This document shows, one piece after another, positions 1-14,500 of a stretch of DNA of 64,000 nt. A program made the translations under genes and the position numbers. The DNA is taken from positions 124,001 through 188,000 of the forward strand of contig NC_087391.1 in assembly GCF_963675165.1 (NCBI RefSeq), written 5' to 3'. This DNA is from Halichondria panicea. Its lineage: Eukaryota > Porifera > Demospongiae > Suberitida > Halichondriidae. Positions within the stretch are counted from its first letter, which is position 1. The number at the start of each line of letters is the position of its first letter. A model generated the notes under the pieces. It saw nothing but the letters and a program-made list of their open reading frames with translations. It searched no databases and was not told where the DNA came from.

Positions 1-785
1 CACTGGAGGTCACAGAGGTCAGTGAGAGCTCGGACAACTGTCTGGAGAGTTCTTTAGCAGGACTGCCTGGTGCTGTACAATGAGAGGGTATAGTGTAATA
101 AGTATATAATGAGAGGAACATTACCTGAACTGCTCAGCGATTCATCAAACACTCTAGATTCACCATTACACTTCCTGCAGGGGCAGTATGTGTGTAGTAC
201 CATGCTCACACACACAGATACTCAGCCTAGTACCTTAACACCTTTCTTGTGACTATTCTGCGGCCGTCGGCTATATTTTTTGAGGTTGCATTTGAAATAT
301 TTTTAACGGGAGAGAGTAAGATGGAGTTTGAGGGGGATAGCAGCTGTACTCTGTTCTCCTTGTTCCCGGGAAATGTCTGCAATGATGCGTGTGGGTGTAT
401 GTGTGTGAGTGTGTGTGTGTGTGTGTGTGTATACGGCTCCTCTTACCTTGAATAGTGCCGAGCGTGGTGGTGGGGGGTGGTGTGTGTTGAGGGGGGTCAC
501 CTCCACTGAGCTGACACTGCATGATGATAGTGGGCGTGGTTGAGCTGCATCACTGAGTGAAGAGAGGTCACTGCTCGATGTGGAGTCATGGTCAATATGC
601 TCTTGGATCAATCGAGAGAAATCTGCAACACAAACACAGAGAAAACACAGACTACTATTTAAATAGAAAGCCCAGATATCCACACCTCTAGTGTATGACT
701 CCAACTCTTGCTCTGATATCTCATTTATTCCCATGGACTTGAGCTGCTGACGTACATACTCTCTTGGAACTAATGGAGTAGCCAT
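1..785 (-). CDS. HYLS1: HYLS1-like centriolar protein, 5' part only
   Basis: Four exons are visible, at about 686-785, 447-622, 125-170 and 1-72, with in-frame GT-AG introns; the gene runs off the left edge, so the C-terminus with the conserved HYLS1 box is not in view. The first 60 residues read as a short helical N-terminal motif (YVRQQLKSMGI, then TRDFSRLIQEH across intron 1), which resembles the N-terminus of many animal HYLS1 proteins. It is followed by a Ser/Pro-rich linker. HYLS1 is a core centriole protein needed for cilium assembly. The third exon depends on an AAG acceptor that keeps the frame open; the more obvious CAG four bases earlier would give a stop. The start is the ATG ending at 785. 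The identification rests on a short motif, so it is fairly likely but not certain. Confidence 0.55.
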
Positions 786-1028
786 TTCTAATTGTTTCTA
801 ATTAACGCACAGTAGTTTGAACACACCCTTTGGTTAATGCTATGGCAACTTGGCAGGTAACATGCAATTGAACTTTGACCTAGAGATAAAACACTGTTTT
901 TATGCAACAATGGCATTTCAGTCATATGACCTTGTGTACTGAGATAAAGGGGGTGTGTCCGGGGTGTGTGTTTATATATAATATGATCGGAAAGAGAAGC
1001 TATTTTTATTTATTTATTATTTAATATC
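786..1028. promoter_or_regulatory. Shared divergent promoter region, HYLS1-like / consortin-like
   Basis: These 243 bases separate two start codons facing away from each other. There is an A/T-rich stretch with TTTATATATAATATG near 970-985, a possible TATA-type element for the + strand gene. A segment at about 866-900 is shared almost exactly with 46308-46345, so part of this interval is a dispersed repeat. Confidence 0.4.
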
Positions 1029-2402
1029 ATGACTCAAAGACGTGCGGACCCTCTAGGAAGCTGTGGATCCAGTGGCTCAATGTACTCCTCAGACGAAGAA
1101 GAAGATGGTGGCGGTATCAGCTTCACAACCACGGAGACAAAGTGTGAGCTCTTGTTCGAGCAAGGACTGGAGCTCAAGATATGTGGTGATATGGAGAGAG
1201 CTCTAACGTGTTTCCTGGACTGTCTGAAGGGCATGCAAAAGTGCCAGTACTTTGCCAAACTGCCACAAACCTTGCACCACCTAGGAGAGCTGTACAGCAC
1301 CTCAGGGAACACAGAGATTGCACTGGAGTTTGCACAAGCTGAGAAACTATTCTATGAAGCAGTTCTGGTTAGCTCTGAGAACACTGCCAAGGAGAAATCA
1401 ACGAGAACAAAGCGGAAACTGTTTGCAAAGAGGAGGACTACCAAAACCAAGAATTCAGGATCTAACCCGGCAGAGTACGGCAATCTACTGATAAAGAAAG
1501 CGGTGGAATATGAGATGTTAGCGAGAATGTGTGCCAAAGAGAAGAAGTTTGACCTGGCTGTGGACTACTCCGGCAAAGCTGCTAATCTGAAGCGATCTGT
1601 GTACGGAAATGACCACCCGGACAGTATTAGTGCCATGGAGACATTCACTTTGATGTACGCTGAGATGGGGAGGAGTGATTACGCTACAGCATTGAAACAA
1701 GTGGAAAAGGACGGCCTCCTTCACGAGGCAGACCATGTGGGGGGCCTCCTCCACGAGGCAGACCATGTGGTCTCAGGGCAGCAGGAAACCACTTACACCC
1801 CTGAAAGACAACCACAACTTGTAGCACTTCAAGAATTCCCTCCACAGGAAGAAGGCCAACGGACCCCATTGAATGAATGTAAACAAACCTCCCACACAGA
1901 TTCAAATGAACAAGGAAACGGCAATGAATCCACTCTGCTATGCCCTGATCAGTACAAAGGACAAGTGCAGCTATTGCAACCATGCCCTCTCATTGAAGAC
2001 ACTTCTAAACTGTCTAATGACATTCACTGGTCAGCTGCGGACAATGTGATCCACACTGGAACGGAGCGACTGGAGATATGTATACACAAACCAGAACTGA
2101 ACATTGAGCACAATCGATTCTGCCCACTCTGGGTTTTGCTGCTGGGTGGACTCTTGGAAATGTGTCTGTTAACCTATGTGGCAGGTATGGTGTGCCTGAG
2201 TTGACCCTTGCCGTGTCTTGTTTCGCTTTGTCTAGTAACGTTAACTGTTCAATTAATTCTTTTGTGTCTTTTGTTGTTGATACATGCACTTTACTTTTGG
2301 AGCCACCGCTGCATTCCATTGATTTTTATCATGATTCTATTTATCCTGCCATTTGTAATTATCACATCAACACTTCCACTTGACGAAATATTGAATAATT
2401 AG
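1029..2402 (+). CDS. TPR-containing membrane protein, consortin-like
   Basis: Two exons, 1029-2184 and 2236-2402, joined over a 51-bp GT-AG intron, give about 440 residues. The N-terminus is Ser/acidic. Residues about 38-115 form TPR-like helical pairs (LKICGDMERALTCFLDCLKG, then LHHLGELYSTSGNTEIALEF), followed by a Lys/Arg-rich linker and another TPR-like pair (LLIKKAVEYEMLARMCAKE). The pattern of a CFLxCLKG helix and a QAEKLFYE helix recalls consortin, a trans-Golgi receptor that carries connexins to the plasma membrane. The C-terminus holds three strongly hydrophobic segments, two of which exist only if the intron is removed; if it is kept, the frame stops at 2204 after one hydrophobic segment. 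A duplicated GLLHEADHV unit lies near residues 229-246. Consortin is a tentative name from memory; a TPR protein with a membrane tail is what is seen. Confidence 0.6.
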
Positions 2403-2531
2403 TTAAACTGTCACACTTGAAACACACAAAATACCTGTATTATTGGTTAAGAATCAAATAAACTAGAGCAGTTTTCGACAATGAAAGTAAAAATTTAGCA
2501 GTGTGTTTTCATACACATGATTGCGTGTGAT

Positions 2532-5500
2532 CTAGGCCAGTAGAGATATGGTTCCAATGTCCATTCCTAGTAACAGCATCTTGTTCTCAGGGAGCGTTGC
2601 CATGGACGACAGGCCTCTGTTTCGTACCCTCATGACATGATTAGCACGGCCATCCTGTACAGAGGAGAACAGAGGATTAAACACAGGAAACTGTGCAGAC
2701 AGGAGACCATACATTGTCTCTACATTGTCTCCTTTATAGTATGGGCTCCTGGTTTAGAAAAGCCACGACAATTAAGCATTTTTGGGTTACACTAATTACT
2801 GCTAATAAGCACGCTCTGAAGGTGACACCATCTCTTTGTTACAATGTGGGGTAGCATCAAGTATCAGCTAGTATTGCCATACTAAGACATTATGCTCCCC
2901 TGGACTTACCAGGCTAGCAAATACCACTGCCCCTATTAGGACCAACACGTACTGATGCAATGCTTATCAACAAACAATGAATTTAAAAGCGTTAGTTGTT
3001 TCAGTCAAAAGAGCCACACCATTTGTTTAGACATGTACTACAACCTTTCACCTCACTTGAAATGCAACCTTATTAGAGAACACAACTGCTAACAATGACA
3101 AACACCAGGCTCTGTACACAATTAGTGTAGCCATTTATGCCTTTTGCTTTTAAACTTTATTCAAGTGAAGTTGAAAGGATACGTTGTATCTATAGACAAC
3201 ACACACATACTAATAACTCACGCTGGTTTCGAAGCCCTCATGCACGACCAGGTGTCCGTTGTTGGACACAGAGATGAGCTGATCCCCACACACCTCCACA
3301 CACTGCACTGGGTAGGCGGGGCACTTGAGTGGGTGGAGCAACTTCCCGTAGCTTGGTCTCCATAGCGACAACAGCCCCTGTCCGACACTGGTTACTAGGT
3401 TACCCCGCTGAGTGGATCGTAGCTGATGCATATTGTCATTCCATGAGGTGGCCTTAGCAGGGTTCAGAGTAAACGAATACTAATGAGTACCAGTGAAAGC
3501 TGTCCAGTTAATAATACCACTTACTGGGTTAGGATAGAAGTCTGATGGTTTCCATGACGACAGCAGCTCGCCGGTACGTACGTCGAGTGTGTTGATGTGT
3601 CCATTGTGGTTGCCCACGGCGATCCAGTTCTCGGCAGAGGCGAGATAACGAATGGTCCCTCCAGTGGGAAACTGCAGCTTCCAGGTCTGCAGGGGGGCCA
3701 GTGTGCGCACATCATAGTACCTGTATATGGGGTAAGGTAGAGAGATTGTTAGTCCATGCTCCACACGTATCATATATGTACATGTGCTTTACTAGCTTAC
3801 AGGGGCTGATTGTCATTTAAGATTTACCAAATAGTGAGAGTAGTAACAGTGATGTTGTTAATGATAGCTACTGGTTTGGCATGCTTTGATGTACGGTAGT
3901 CTATATACATGATAAGGTACCGCCATTATCCAACAATGTGCTAGCAAGGTGCCAGCATGATCATACACTGAGTACCAACACAAGGTTGTCTGTAAGCAAT
4001 GCAATGCACACACCTCAGCTGGAGGTCACTGGTAGCCATGGCAATGAGAGGCTGTGACGAGGACTGTGCAGCGAGTGCTGTGAAGAGTGTGCCGTGTGAG
4101 GGTTGGAACTGGTGCACACAATAGCCACTCTCCACATCCCACACCTGTGTGTGTGGGCGTGTGTGTGTGTGTGTGTGGGTGTAAAGCAAAGCATCACAAT
4201 TAGTTATCAGGGGAAATATATAATAGTTGATAGAGCTCTTAGTGAAGTTATAGCCTCCCGAAAATTGCTTGCCAAATTTTTGAAAAATTATACACAAGGC
4301 TATAGTTATATTATTATTGCGAATATTATACTAGGCTAAGCGTGCTTCTAAATAAGTGATATATAACTCACATGTGCTGCCCCATCACATGACACGACCT
4401 GACCCAGCCCCTCCAGTAATTCCACCCCCAACACTGTCTTAGAGTGCCCATTGTATGTCAGACTAGGCATGGTCGTCCCATCTCCATCGCCATAGTTACC
4501 CAACTTCCAGACCTTGGCCGTCTTGTCTTTACTAGCACTCACAAAGAAGCTCTCACTATCCGATACGGCCAATGACCTCACAATATTGCGATGACCTGGG
4601 GAGGGGGCGGGCTTTGAAACTACCGTAACACATGGTGAACTAACAGCACTGAAAACAGGCTCACTTATATTAACATAACCCACCATTATTATTGTAGCAC
4701 TATCAAGAGCTACTAAAATGCATCTTTTAGCTTGATAGCTAGACATGTCAGCTAGTAGCTGCTCTAACGGTGGTTACCTGTGAATGTCTGGAGCTTTACT
4801 CCTCTGAAGTGCCTGAAGCCATCACGACTGTGCACAGCTGTGGGGATAATGACACACACTATCACCATGACTACACAATACGACTAAAAGTTACAGAATT
4901 AAATTAGTCACCAAAACAGTGCTGCTTATTAACATTAACTCACATCTTTGCAGTTGCCGCTCCCATTGTGTTGACCACGCCCCCTTTAACGTCAAGTCAT
5001 TATCGTCCATCTTTCCCAGAGTGGGTGTGGCTATCGTGGCTGCCCCCGCAATCATATTAGCCACACCCTTTCCTACGGTAGCGAGGGGCGTGTCTAGCGA
5101 GACCGTGGTGGGCTGGGAGAATGATGAAAACTTGGCCTCGAATAATGCCTCCCTGTAACTAATAGAATCTGGTCGAGTGGGCGGGGCATCAGCAGAGGAG
5201 AGGGTCAGAGGAGGCTTCTCCGAGGGTTGCGGCTGTGTGTGGGTGTGGTGTGGGTGAGGGGTGTGTGTGTGGTGTACTCAAAACCAATTTTTGACTATGC
5301 TACGTAGTACGGAGTTGAAGACAAAATTCAATAATAGCCAGCTCACCAGAGGAGTGATGGCTGCAATATCCTCTTCCTCGAGATCAACGAACCACACCGT
5401 CCGTTGCAACTCAGCTTGATCCGCCCCCAAGTCTGTCACCGCGGCAACAGGTCCCACCCTTCTCATGGCATTGAAATTAACGTCTTCGTCTGAGTCAGAT

Positions 5501-8500
5501 CCGATGGGCGAGGAAAGCTCAGACTCCTCATGATCTGGTTGATCGGCTAGAGCCCTGGGGAGGGTGGTGGTCTGATCCTCATTGTCGTGCTTGTAAGCTA
5601 TGTACTCAATGAGGTCCGTATTGAGCAGCTTACTGTTGAGTTGAACCTGACACAAAGATACAGCTAGATCAAACACAACATCTTACCACAGTATTTAATT
5701 ATTCACAGGTTTTGTTTAAACAAATTTCCTAAGACTGAAATTTCACACTAAACAACTCTTATAATATGCAAATTCTTCTCTGAAGTGTATTATTTTATGC
5801 CTAAATACAGAGTACAGAGTACAGAGTACAGAGTACAGTGTGACAGTCACAGGTGGTGTACCTGCCCTAGCAACCTGCAGAGAGGTATGTAGCCAGCGTG
5901 AGCCATGGCCTGGGAGAATGTGGCACACAGTTGTTGATACGACTCTGACGCCAAGAGCTTGTCCGTTGACGAGTTGTCGTGGTGACCAATAGGCTCTGCA
6001 GTGAGGGGGTGTATATCCACGGGGGTGGGGACGACATTGTTTGAGTGGGCGAGCTCCCCTGGCCTAATGATGGGACTGGAACTGGTGGGCGTGTTGGAGA
6101 TATCAAACAGATCATCAGCTGCCACTCTTTGACTCTTGTCCGGGAGACCATTCTTGATTTCTAGTCCTAGAGGGGGTATCACATGACAGGAGGGGGTATC
6201 ACATGACAGTCATGTCAGAAATAATTATAACTACATGTAGAGTTCCGTTGGTCCAAATTCAATGATTTTCTGACTTTCTGAAAGCTTAGAAGGAGTCCCT
6301 TTAGCTCAAATTTCAAATTTGGAATAGGCCATAATTTCCCATTTTCGGGAAAATACCATGGGCTATGGTATTTGTCAAAAACACGCTCAAAAATAGACTT
6401 CTGATTTTAACACATCATTTAAAAGGCCTCTCTCTAAGCTTTCAGAAAATCATAAAACTAACGTTATTGGACCAACTGAACTAAAGTTATGGCCGTTCAA
6501 GATGCTGCTCTATTTAAACGCTTATTACTATTGTGTGGTGTTCCCCAGAGCTGTGTCTCCTCTTCGTTGCTATGGACACTGCTGAAACATGAGAAAAATC
6601 CTTGAAGCGTGTCAGTGAGCACATTGATGGCTTCCTCACGTCCGAGGCGCTCGCCCAGACTCAGCAGGAGGTCCACCATTGAGCGGCACACGGCTGATCG
6701 TCCCGCCCCCCCACTAGGGAAGGTGGTCTGTGAGGAGAGCAGCTGGATGAGTGGGAGGAAGTAGTTGTCACACAAGTCCTGTATGAGGGGGCGGGGGGGA
6801 TCTTTAATAACAATAATAATAATAATAATAATATAGCAGTACTGTGGAAAGGAGTACAAACAGCTATAATTATACATGTTACTTATAATAATATAATGAC
6901 ACTGTACTTGCATCAGCTAGGGTCATGAGTGACTGACCTTGCCGATGAACTGCAGTGTGGTGTGTGTGAGTTGTCGTATGGCTATCCTCACGAGGGCCAG
7001 GGAAGCAGCTACTCCAGCCTCACTCTTACTGGTCATGCGACTAGTGGCAGAGCCCACCTGTGGACAAAGACAACCAGCCAGTAAGCAACATAGTTAATCA
7101 ATGGTTCGACTCTTTCAGCTGCCATAACTTGAATTCTGTAGATCCAAAGTCAAAAATGTTATTGCTTTCTGAAAGCTTGGAAAAATACGTTTCAAATGAT
7201 GTTCATCAAAGTTCATATTTGAGAGATAAAAATATTTGCCAATTTTGGATTATAGCCCATGGTCCGAGGCCGAAAAAGACAAATTACGGCCCGGACGAAA
7301 TTTTGGATTGAAACACATCATTTAAAAGGTATTTTTCTAAAAATGAATTTTTGACATTGGATCAACTGTACTCAAGTTATGGCTGTTGAAAGATGTTCAA
7401 CTACACCCCCCCCCCCATTCGTTTAAGTATTAGGAAAAGAGTACAAACCTTTTCACCTCACTTGAAATGCAAACCTTATTAGATAACACACACCAGGCTC
7501 TGTACTCAATTAGTGTAGCCATTCCATGCCTCCTGATACATTAATTCCCCAGACCCACCATGCTCTCAGCTCGAGATAGGTATAACTTTAGAATGACATC
7601 TTCTCCGTAGGTCTCGGCAAAGAATGAGAGGCACTTGAGGACTGGGAACTGACTACCTCCTCCAGTGTGCAGCACTCCAGAGAAACACCTGCAGCAGAGG
7701 AATGGAGGGCTGATTGTGGGTGACTGTGTAGATAAACAACTATAAATTTAAAGAAGGCTTTTTAAACTGTAAAATAGACTAGCAAAACTAGACACACAAC
7801 GCTATTAATACCACTACGTATAAGAATGTTACATGTAGCACTCAGAAACGGCTTACAGTAGCCATGGTTACTGTTAGTACCTGTGCAATCCATCCAGTAG
7901 TGGTTTGACAATATGCTGAGTGGACAATATTGGACCAAGTCGCCTCATCAACCAGCACACGGAGTCAGCTGCCAGCTCAGCAATACGAGCATTCACTGCC
8001 GTGGTAACAGGATCACACTCGGCTGCTGGGAACACACTCTCCCCAATAGCTGTGGGGGGTACAAAAATTAAATAATTATAAAAAACTCCTATTCATCAAC
8101 TCCTGGTAATACCTAGCTGGTAATAACTTAATTAGGCCATACATTGTGTACGTGTATATGATGCTGTGTGCCACTGTGTGGTGTGTGTGATGTGTGACTT
8201 ACGAAGCTCCTCCTCCTCCTCCTCCTCTGATGACACGACCTCGTCCCTAGTGTCACCCACGGAGCTCCGCCCACCAAACGAGTCAGATCGGATATCTCTG
8301 TATCCCTCAAAAGCTTCGCTCACAATCGATGTAGTGAGAAAGCCATCGTAAAGGGGGGTGGGCGAGGTAGGTCTACTGTCTGGTTTATCTGCCCTCACAT
8401 CTTCCACACTCCGTGATGGTTGAAGTAGGTCCGTGTGTGGGGATTTGTCTGGAGATGAGGGGGCGGGTGTGAGGGTAGTGTGTTCTGTGATGACAGTGAG

Positions 8501-11500
8501 GGGTGTGAGGAGGGAGGAGTCAGTATCGTTAACCCCACCCACTGGAGCAGCGTACATGGTGGTGGCCTTAGCGAGGATAGATGCTTCAGGCCCCAACTCA
8601 TCATCCGATTCGTTGCTTGACTCATACTCTTTCTCCGTATCGAAACCATGGCGACCATCCGATAACGCCATACTAAATGACAGGTCAGTATTTCTTGTCC
8701 GCCCACTTTCAAAAGCTTGTGATTGCATCATCTCTAAAGTGAGTATACTCTGAGAAGCCATACGCATAATCTTGTTATTAAGTCGTTTGATAGGTTTTGT
8801 GTTGGTCATTCGAAGGGGCTCCAGAATCGCCTCGAGATAGAAGCCGAGGAAGCGACCAATGAAAGCGCTCAAACCAAATCTCCCGATGAGCATGTGGGCG
8901 GTGGTACGACAGAGGAGACGTGCTCGCTGATGAGGGGGTGTGGCAGTGTCAAACAGGTGAATGAGTGGGAGGGAGAATAGCCGCTCCACATTCCTGCGTC
9001 CCATGCGCCGGGCCAGGGGGTCCAGGAACGAGAAAATGGCATCAAACGAAGTGTCCGGGTGTGTAAAGAATGGGAAGAGATGTAGCAAGAGTAGGGGAAA
9101 CCCCTCGTTGCTTATGACACCCAATAAACTGCCGAGGTCAGCAGAAATGAGTTCCAGGAGGCGGTCCAGTTGTTCTTGGTTGTGTGTGGGCAAAGTGATG
9201 TGTTTGAGACGCTGAAAGTTAAACGTCATTTGTCCGAAAGTGGTATCCCGTAGCAACTGCTCCAGGTGGTAGATGAACTTATAGAGAGGGTCAAAGTACG
9301 TGGGAAATGGGATAACGGGCAGGAAAGGTTGGAGGAGGAGTGAGGGTGTGAGGCTTGGGAGGTGTGTGACGGGTGTGGAGGAGGCCATGTCCGGAGAGAG
9401 CACAAACTCCACAAGACCAAGTAGGAAACTGAAGGAGAAGATAATAACAACACAGTCAGCACATAATTACAGTACTATGATTATAATTACAGCATTGCAA
9501 GTGCGTACATTACAAAGCTATTTTGAGAGCACTAGAATCGGCTCTGTAACTAGAAATCTGATGGTCCAAATTTATGATTTTCTGAAGCTTATAGAACGAG
9601 GATGCTATGGTATATGCTCAAATCCCAAATTTGGAACGGGCCATAATTTCCAAAAAATACCATTGGTATTTGGTCCAAAAATAGACTTTTGATCTTAACA
9701 CATCATCTGAAAGGCCTCTCTCTAAGCTTTCAGAAAATCAGAAAATCAACGTTATTGGACCATCGGAAGTAAAGCTAGCCGTTCAAAGATGCGTTGTAAA
9801 TTGTATGTAGATTGCTATGGACATACGAGGGTAGTTTCAGTTGACCGCTCTTGAGTAGTTTCTTGATGATGCCCACTCTCTTTTGGAGGGGGGCGTTAAT
9901 AGGAATAGCAGCTCTGAGTTGACGCATGCAGCACAGCTGTACGACAGTGCACACGGCAGCTGTGACATCAAGCCCCACCCTCTCCTCAAACGAGGGGTAA
10001 TGAGAGGGGTCTCCCCCCACCAGCCGCTCCAATGCCCCCTGCACTCGGGAGGCAGGGCATTCACTAGTCACATGACAATCCTGCAAGGGGGAGTATCATC
10101 ATTAAACATAACAGCATAATTATTATTATTATGTAGCAAAATACATATAATGCACGCACACAAACTCTTGGCTACAGTACCTTCTCCACAGTAGTAGTCG
10201 CTGCCTGGGGGAGAAACAGCTGTCCCTCATCCTTACAGGACTTGCTCACAAAGTGGCTCAGTTCCTCGAGTCGTGTGAGCCTGTCTAACAAATGAGCCTC
10301 CTTGGGTAGCGACACTTCCCCTCCCTGCCAGTCGTACACGTGCTCCTCGCCCAACGTAGGTCTTCGCTGACGTATAATACGATTCACAACAGGTAGACGG
10401 AACCTTGGTTGGTAATTACCAGGCAACACAACACTGTTACCTCTGACCTTTAAACCCGGCATGACCTTCTCGGGAAATTCCTTTGCACCAGTATCAATAC
10501 TAGCAGATGAAGCAGTGCTGGCTTTGGTGGAGTTCAAGTCAGGCACATTCACATGCTCAAAAGAGCCATAAAATTCCTCCTCTTGATTCTCTTGCCCTTG
10601 AAATGGCACATTGTCGCCATCCTTTTCTGGTCGCGCGCGTTTCTTGGCTGACTCCTGGTTCAGGATTGACTCGAGTGTTTTAGGTTCTTTGCTTGCCCCC
10701 CCCTCTTTGCTCGAGAGTGAAGGTGTGAGGGGTGTGGCCTGTTCTATAGGGAAGGAGGCTACGTTACTCACAGAGCTCTTGTTAAGATACGACGACCACT
10801 CTTGTAGGATGAACGGAGCACTGGAACTAACTGTTCTCTTTGGGTGTGAAGACTTGAACAGCTGTACAATGCCAGAGTTGGTGGGATTCTTGTGCTTATC
10901 AACCACTGACAGGTACACATTCTTGGCTTTAATGGCGTCGTGTCCAGTCAGCTTGTAGCCAAATACGAGGTCAATCCAGTGATGTAACTGGGCGGACACA
11001 GCGTCACCCTCTAGTACATTGCGATGATATCGTATAAAATCTTCCGGAGACTCCGCCCACCTCGGCAGCTGGAGGTCAGAGAGGTCAGAATGGATAGACT
11101 TGAAAATGGTCGTATCGATGAAAAACTCTGGTATACATTCGTCAGGTGACCAGATATACATCTTCTCCATGGAAACGGGATATTCTTCGGGTACCCATCT
11201 GGGACGCACACGCAAGCACAGCATCTCTTTAGGAGTCCTCCGAGCTAGGTACACGTAATAGGTGACATCTGAGGAGATATCGCCAATATGGTGAGGGACC
11301 AATGGGTCTTGATCAGGCGAGCGCCTCATTTCCTCTTGGGCTGAGATGTACGTGAAGTCTAGCTGGTCCTCTCCTTTGGTGAGGAAGTGCTTGGAGCGTG
11401 AGAGGTCACGATATCCAGTGTCTTGAGAGGTGAAGTCAGTGACCCATGGGAAGATGGGATGGTTGTTAGGATCTCCTATGACACGTCCGACGTGATGGTT

Positions 11501-14500
11501 GAGTAGCATCAGATAGTCAAAGTTGGATAGGCCTCCTGCCCTCCATAAGGAGACGCCCTCACTTAGTGAGAGGGAAGGGACTGTGTACGTGTGTTCCCAT
11601 GAGAAGGGGGTGTGGTCATTTGTGTGGGTGTGGTCATCAGTGAGGGTGTGGGTGGAGCCAGCAACAGACGCTGGACACACAATACCTGAAGTGATCAATA
11701 ATATTGTTAGTGCTAGTACACTGTAGCCTCTATGCAGGCTCTCCTTTTTCTGTTTTTTATCACAATCGCTCAATAAGATACGTTCAAAATACGGTATTAA
11801 TTGGAGGAATAAAGAAAGAAATAGACGTAGAGTTAGGAAAAAGGAGAGCCTGTATCGGGAAGTCGCGTGAGGGTAGAAGGGTGGTAGAAGGGTGAAAATG
11901 AGCGTGGGCATGCTGAGCTAGAGATGTTGGACTGCCCACGCAGCTCAGAGGTCTACGACTAATAAAACTTTGCCTGCAGCAAGCTGGACATGGACTTGGA
12001 ACTGGAAGTTTGCAAGCACTATAGCTAGCTATACCTTAGATGATCTACTAGTCTAGATTGTGTGTTCAGATTCTATCAGACTATTACGATTTCTTGTGTC
12101 TTTCTACATGCTAGTCAGATCAAGAATAGCTTAGTCATATAGCAGGTAGCTACTGCCACCAGAGCTGGCCACGCTGGTTCTCTGATCTGACTTGCAGCAC
12201 AGCTTGGTGGTTGTCTCAGTGCAGTACAGTGCAGTACAGTCTTACTCGGAATGCGTGGGAGAATACCTTACATCACGATTGTGGGCTACATATCGCCCAC
12301 GTTCATAAAAATCCTTGTGGATCACGCGATTTCCCAAACCAGGCCTTACTTTTTCTTAACTGTACGCCCATTTCTTTCTTTACTGCCTCACTATGTCTTT
12401 CTTATGATTTATGGATGAACAGTGACAACAGCAAGAAAAAGTCAGGCCTGGGAACGAGGCTAAGTACACTGTAGGTACATGTAGCAGAGAAATAGCAAAG
12501 TAAGCTCCAATGAATACAAGTAAGTCTTTATTACTCAAGGTACACTTTATAGTAAGTTAATTACTGTACAGTACGTGCCATGGATATACTAGTGTACCTA
12601 CTGTCTGTGGAGTGATGTGGAGTGATGTATGCAGCTCACCTGGTTGTGGTGTGGGTGAGTGAGAAGTCCTAGTACGCTCTCCCTGACTCCTCCCACTTCC
12701 TGTGTCAAAGGGGGGTGCTCCGATCATATGCAGTGGGTGTGGTCTCAGCTGTACCCAGAGTCTAGCATCAATACTGACAGACGCGAGGGAGAGGTCCCCG
12801 AGAGTGATCCCTTGATGGTGGACATCCTTCAGCAGTTGCAGGAACTGGTAGAGCACGAACAAAGCCTTGGCAATAGAGTCCTCAAACATGGCGGGACTAT
12901 GAAAGGCAACATCCAGTAAGCTGAAGCGTGTGTAGGGAAAGATGAAGTAGAAGGCTGTTTTAGATTCCATTGAAGCAAGCATCGGCGTGAGGTTGGCATG
13001 GACCTTCTGTGTCTCATTCTGATTCCCGGTATTGGAATGGGCAGTGGCCTGGTCTATGTGGTACAGCTGCTTGATGATCTGACGGATTAGTGCCTGGAAT
13101 GGGAATATAGCAAGTGCAATCAAGCATGACTGCCACAGCTGAACATTAGTACACACTGCATGGTAGATTGTCCACAATAATGATGGTATCTACTAGCTAC
13201 ATTGAAACCTAATCCTGTTGAGCTAAGTAATACTTTAGTTATCTTAGTATTATCTCCCACCACTCACGTTAGATGTGAAGGGGTGTGTTGTGTGAGAGTG
13301 TGAGGGGGGGTGCTCCTGCAGTGGGCCGAGTGTCTCCCTCCATGAGACCAGGTAGTTCTCCTGGGCCACTTGAGAGAGGAACTCATGGATACTGTCTCGA
13401 GAGAAATCACTCGTCTGAGGGACCAGGTGTCTGCAGGGGGTGGTGTGTGGAGGTGGAGGCAAGTGAGGGGGTGGAGTGTGGAGGTGGTGGTGTGTGGAGG
13501 TGGAGGGGGGTTGCAATGGAGAGACATGAAAGGTTATTGAAAAGCTAACTTATTAAAGTACTTAACACTACATTGTATACAAGTGTGTACATGGTATGGA
13601 ATCTGACAAAGATGGCTAATGCTCTAACACTCTTAGTCATACATGTAGCTCTGTATTGCTTTTGTTATTACTTTATTAAAGTAACTGAAATTGTCAGGTG
13701 GTATGATAAACTGATAATAATAGCAACACTGTGTACAGCAATCATTCATTCACTATCTCCAAGCAGAAACCACGGTTTCAACATGGCAGGGCCGGCAATC
13801 CCGGCAGCACAACAGAACACACTACTAACAATTAGGTTGAGCTAACAGGGTCTCTAATGAGAGAGATGGCCAGTGCAACAGAGAGTGGGGATGCATTACA
13901 CACACACAACACAACACTAACAGGGTCTCTAATGAGAGAGATGGCCAGTGCAACAGAGAGTGGGGATGCATTACACACACACAACACAACACTAACAGGG
14001 TCTCTAATGAGAGAGATGGCCAGTGCAACAGAGGGAGGGGATGCATTACACACACACACACACACAACACTAGCATCATGATGGCATCTCCAGTCACCAA
14101 CTAACTGATCCATGTATGTGCAATGTGCAGAACTAATTAAACGCATGTTTGATGAATTAAACAGTGTTGAGGTTGCACATGCAACTGCTAGCCTACCTAA
14201 CCGCATGATGGTAGCTCTCTTCCTTCCTCAGACATGTCACGTGTACTCGCTGCCATGGGGTGGGCGGGGCTGAGTCACATGATGGCTGCAAGTACCAATG
14301 AATCTCCTCTACTGTGAGACTAGGAGTGTGTGCACTGGAGATACGTCCAGTCTTGGCACACGTGAGCCAATCAGTGTGCACCTATATGATATGAGGGGGG
14401 GGGGGGTGATGGTTGCATGCTGCAGCCATTATGTGTTGAAACCTACCAAACAATCTATCTCCAGACAGCGAGGATCATTCTGCAGCCCTGGGAATGATGA

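Noticed and set aside
12211-12474. 87-codon plus-strand frame in WDR81 intron 4
   Set aside because: No signal, domain or splice context; overlaps an inverted repeat.
13825-14206. Repeat-containing frames reading CCVCVMHPHSLLHWPSL
   Set aside because: They come from the three-copy 75-bp intronic repeat of WDR81 and are not conserved coding sequence.
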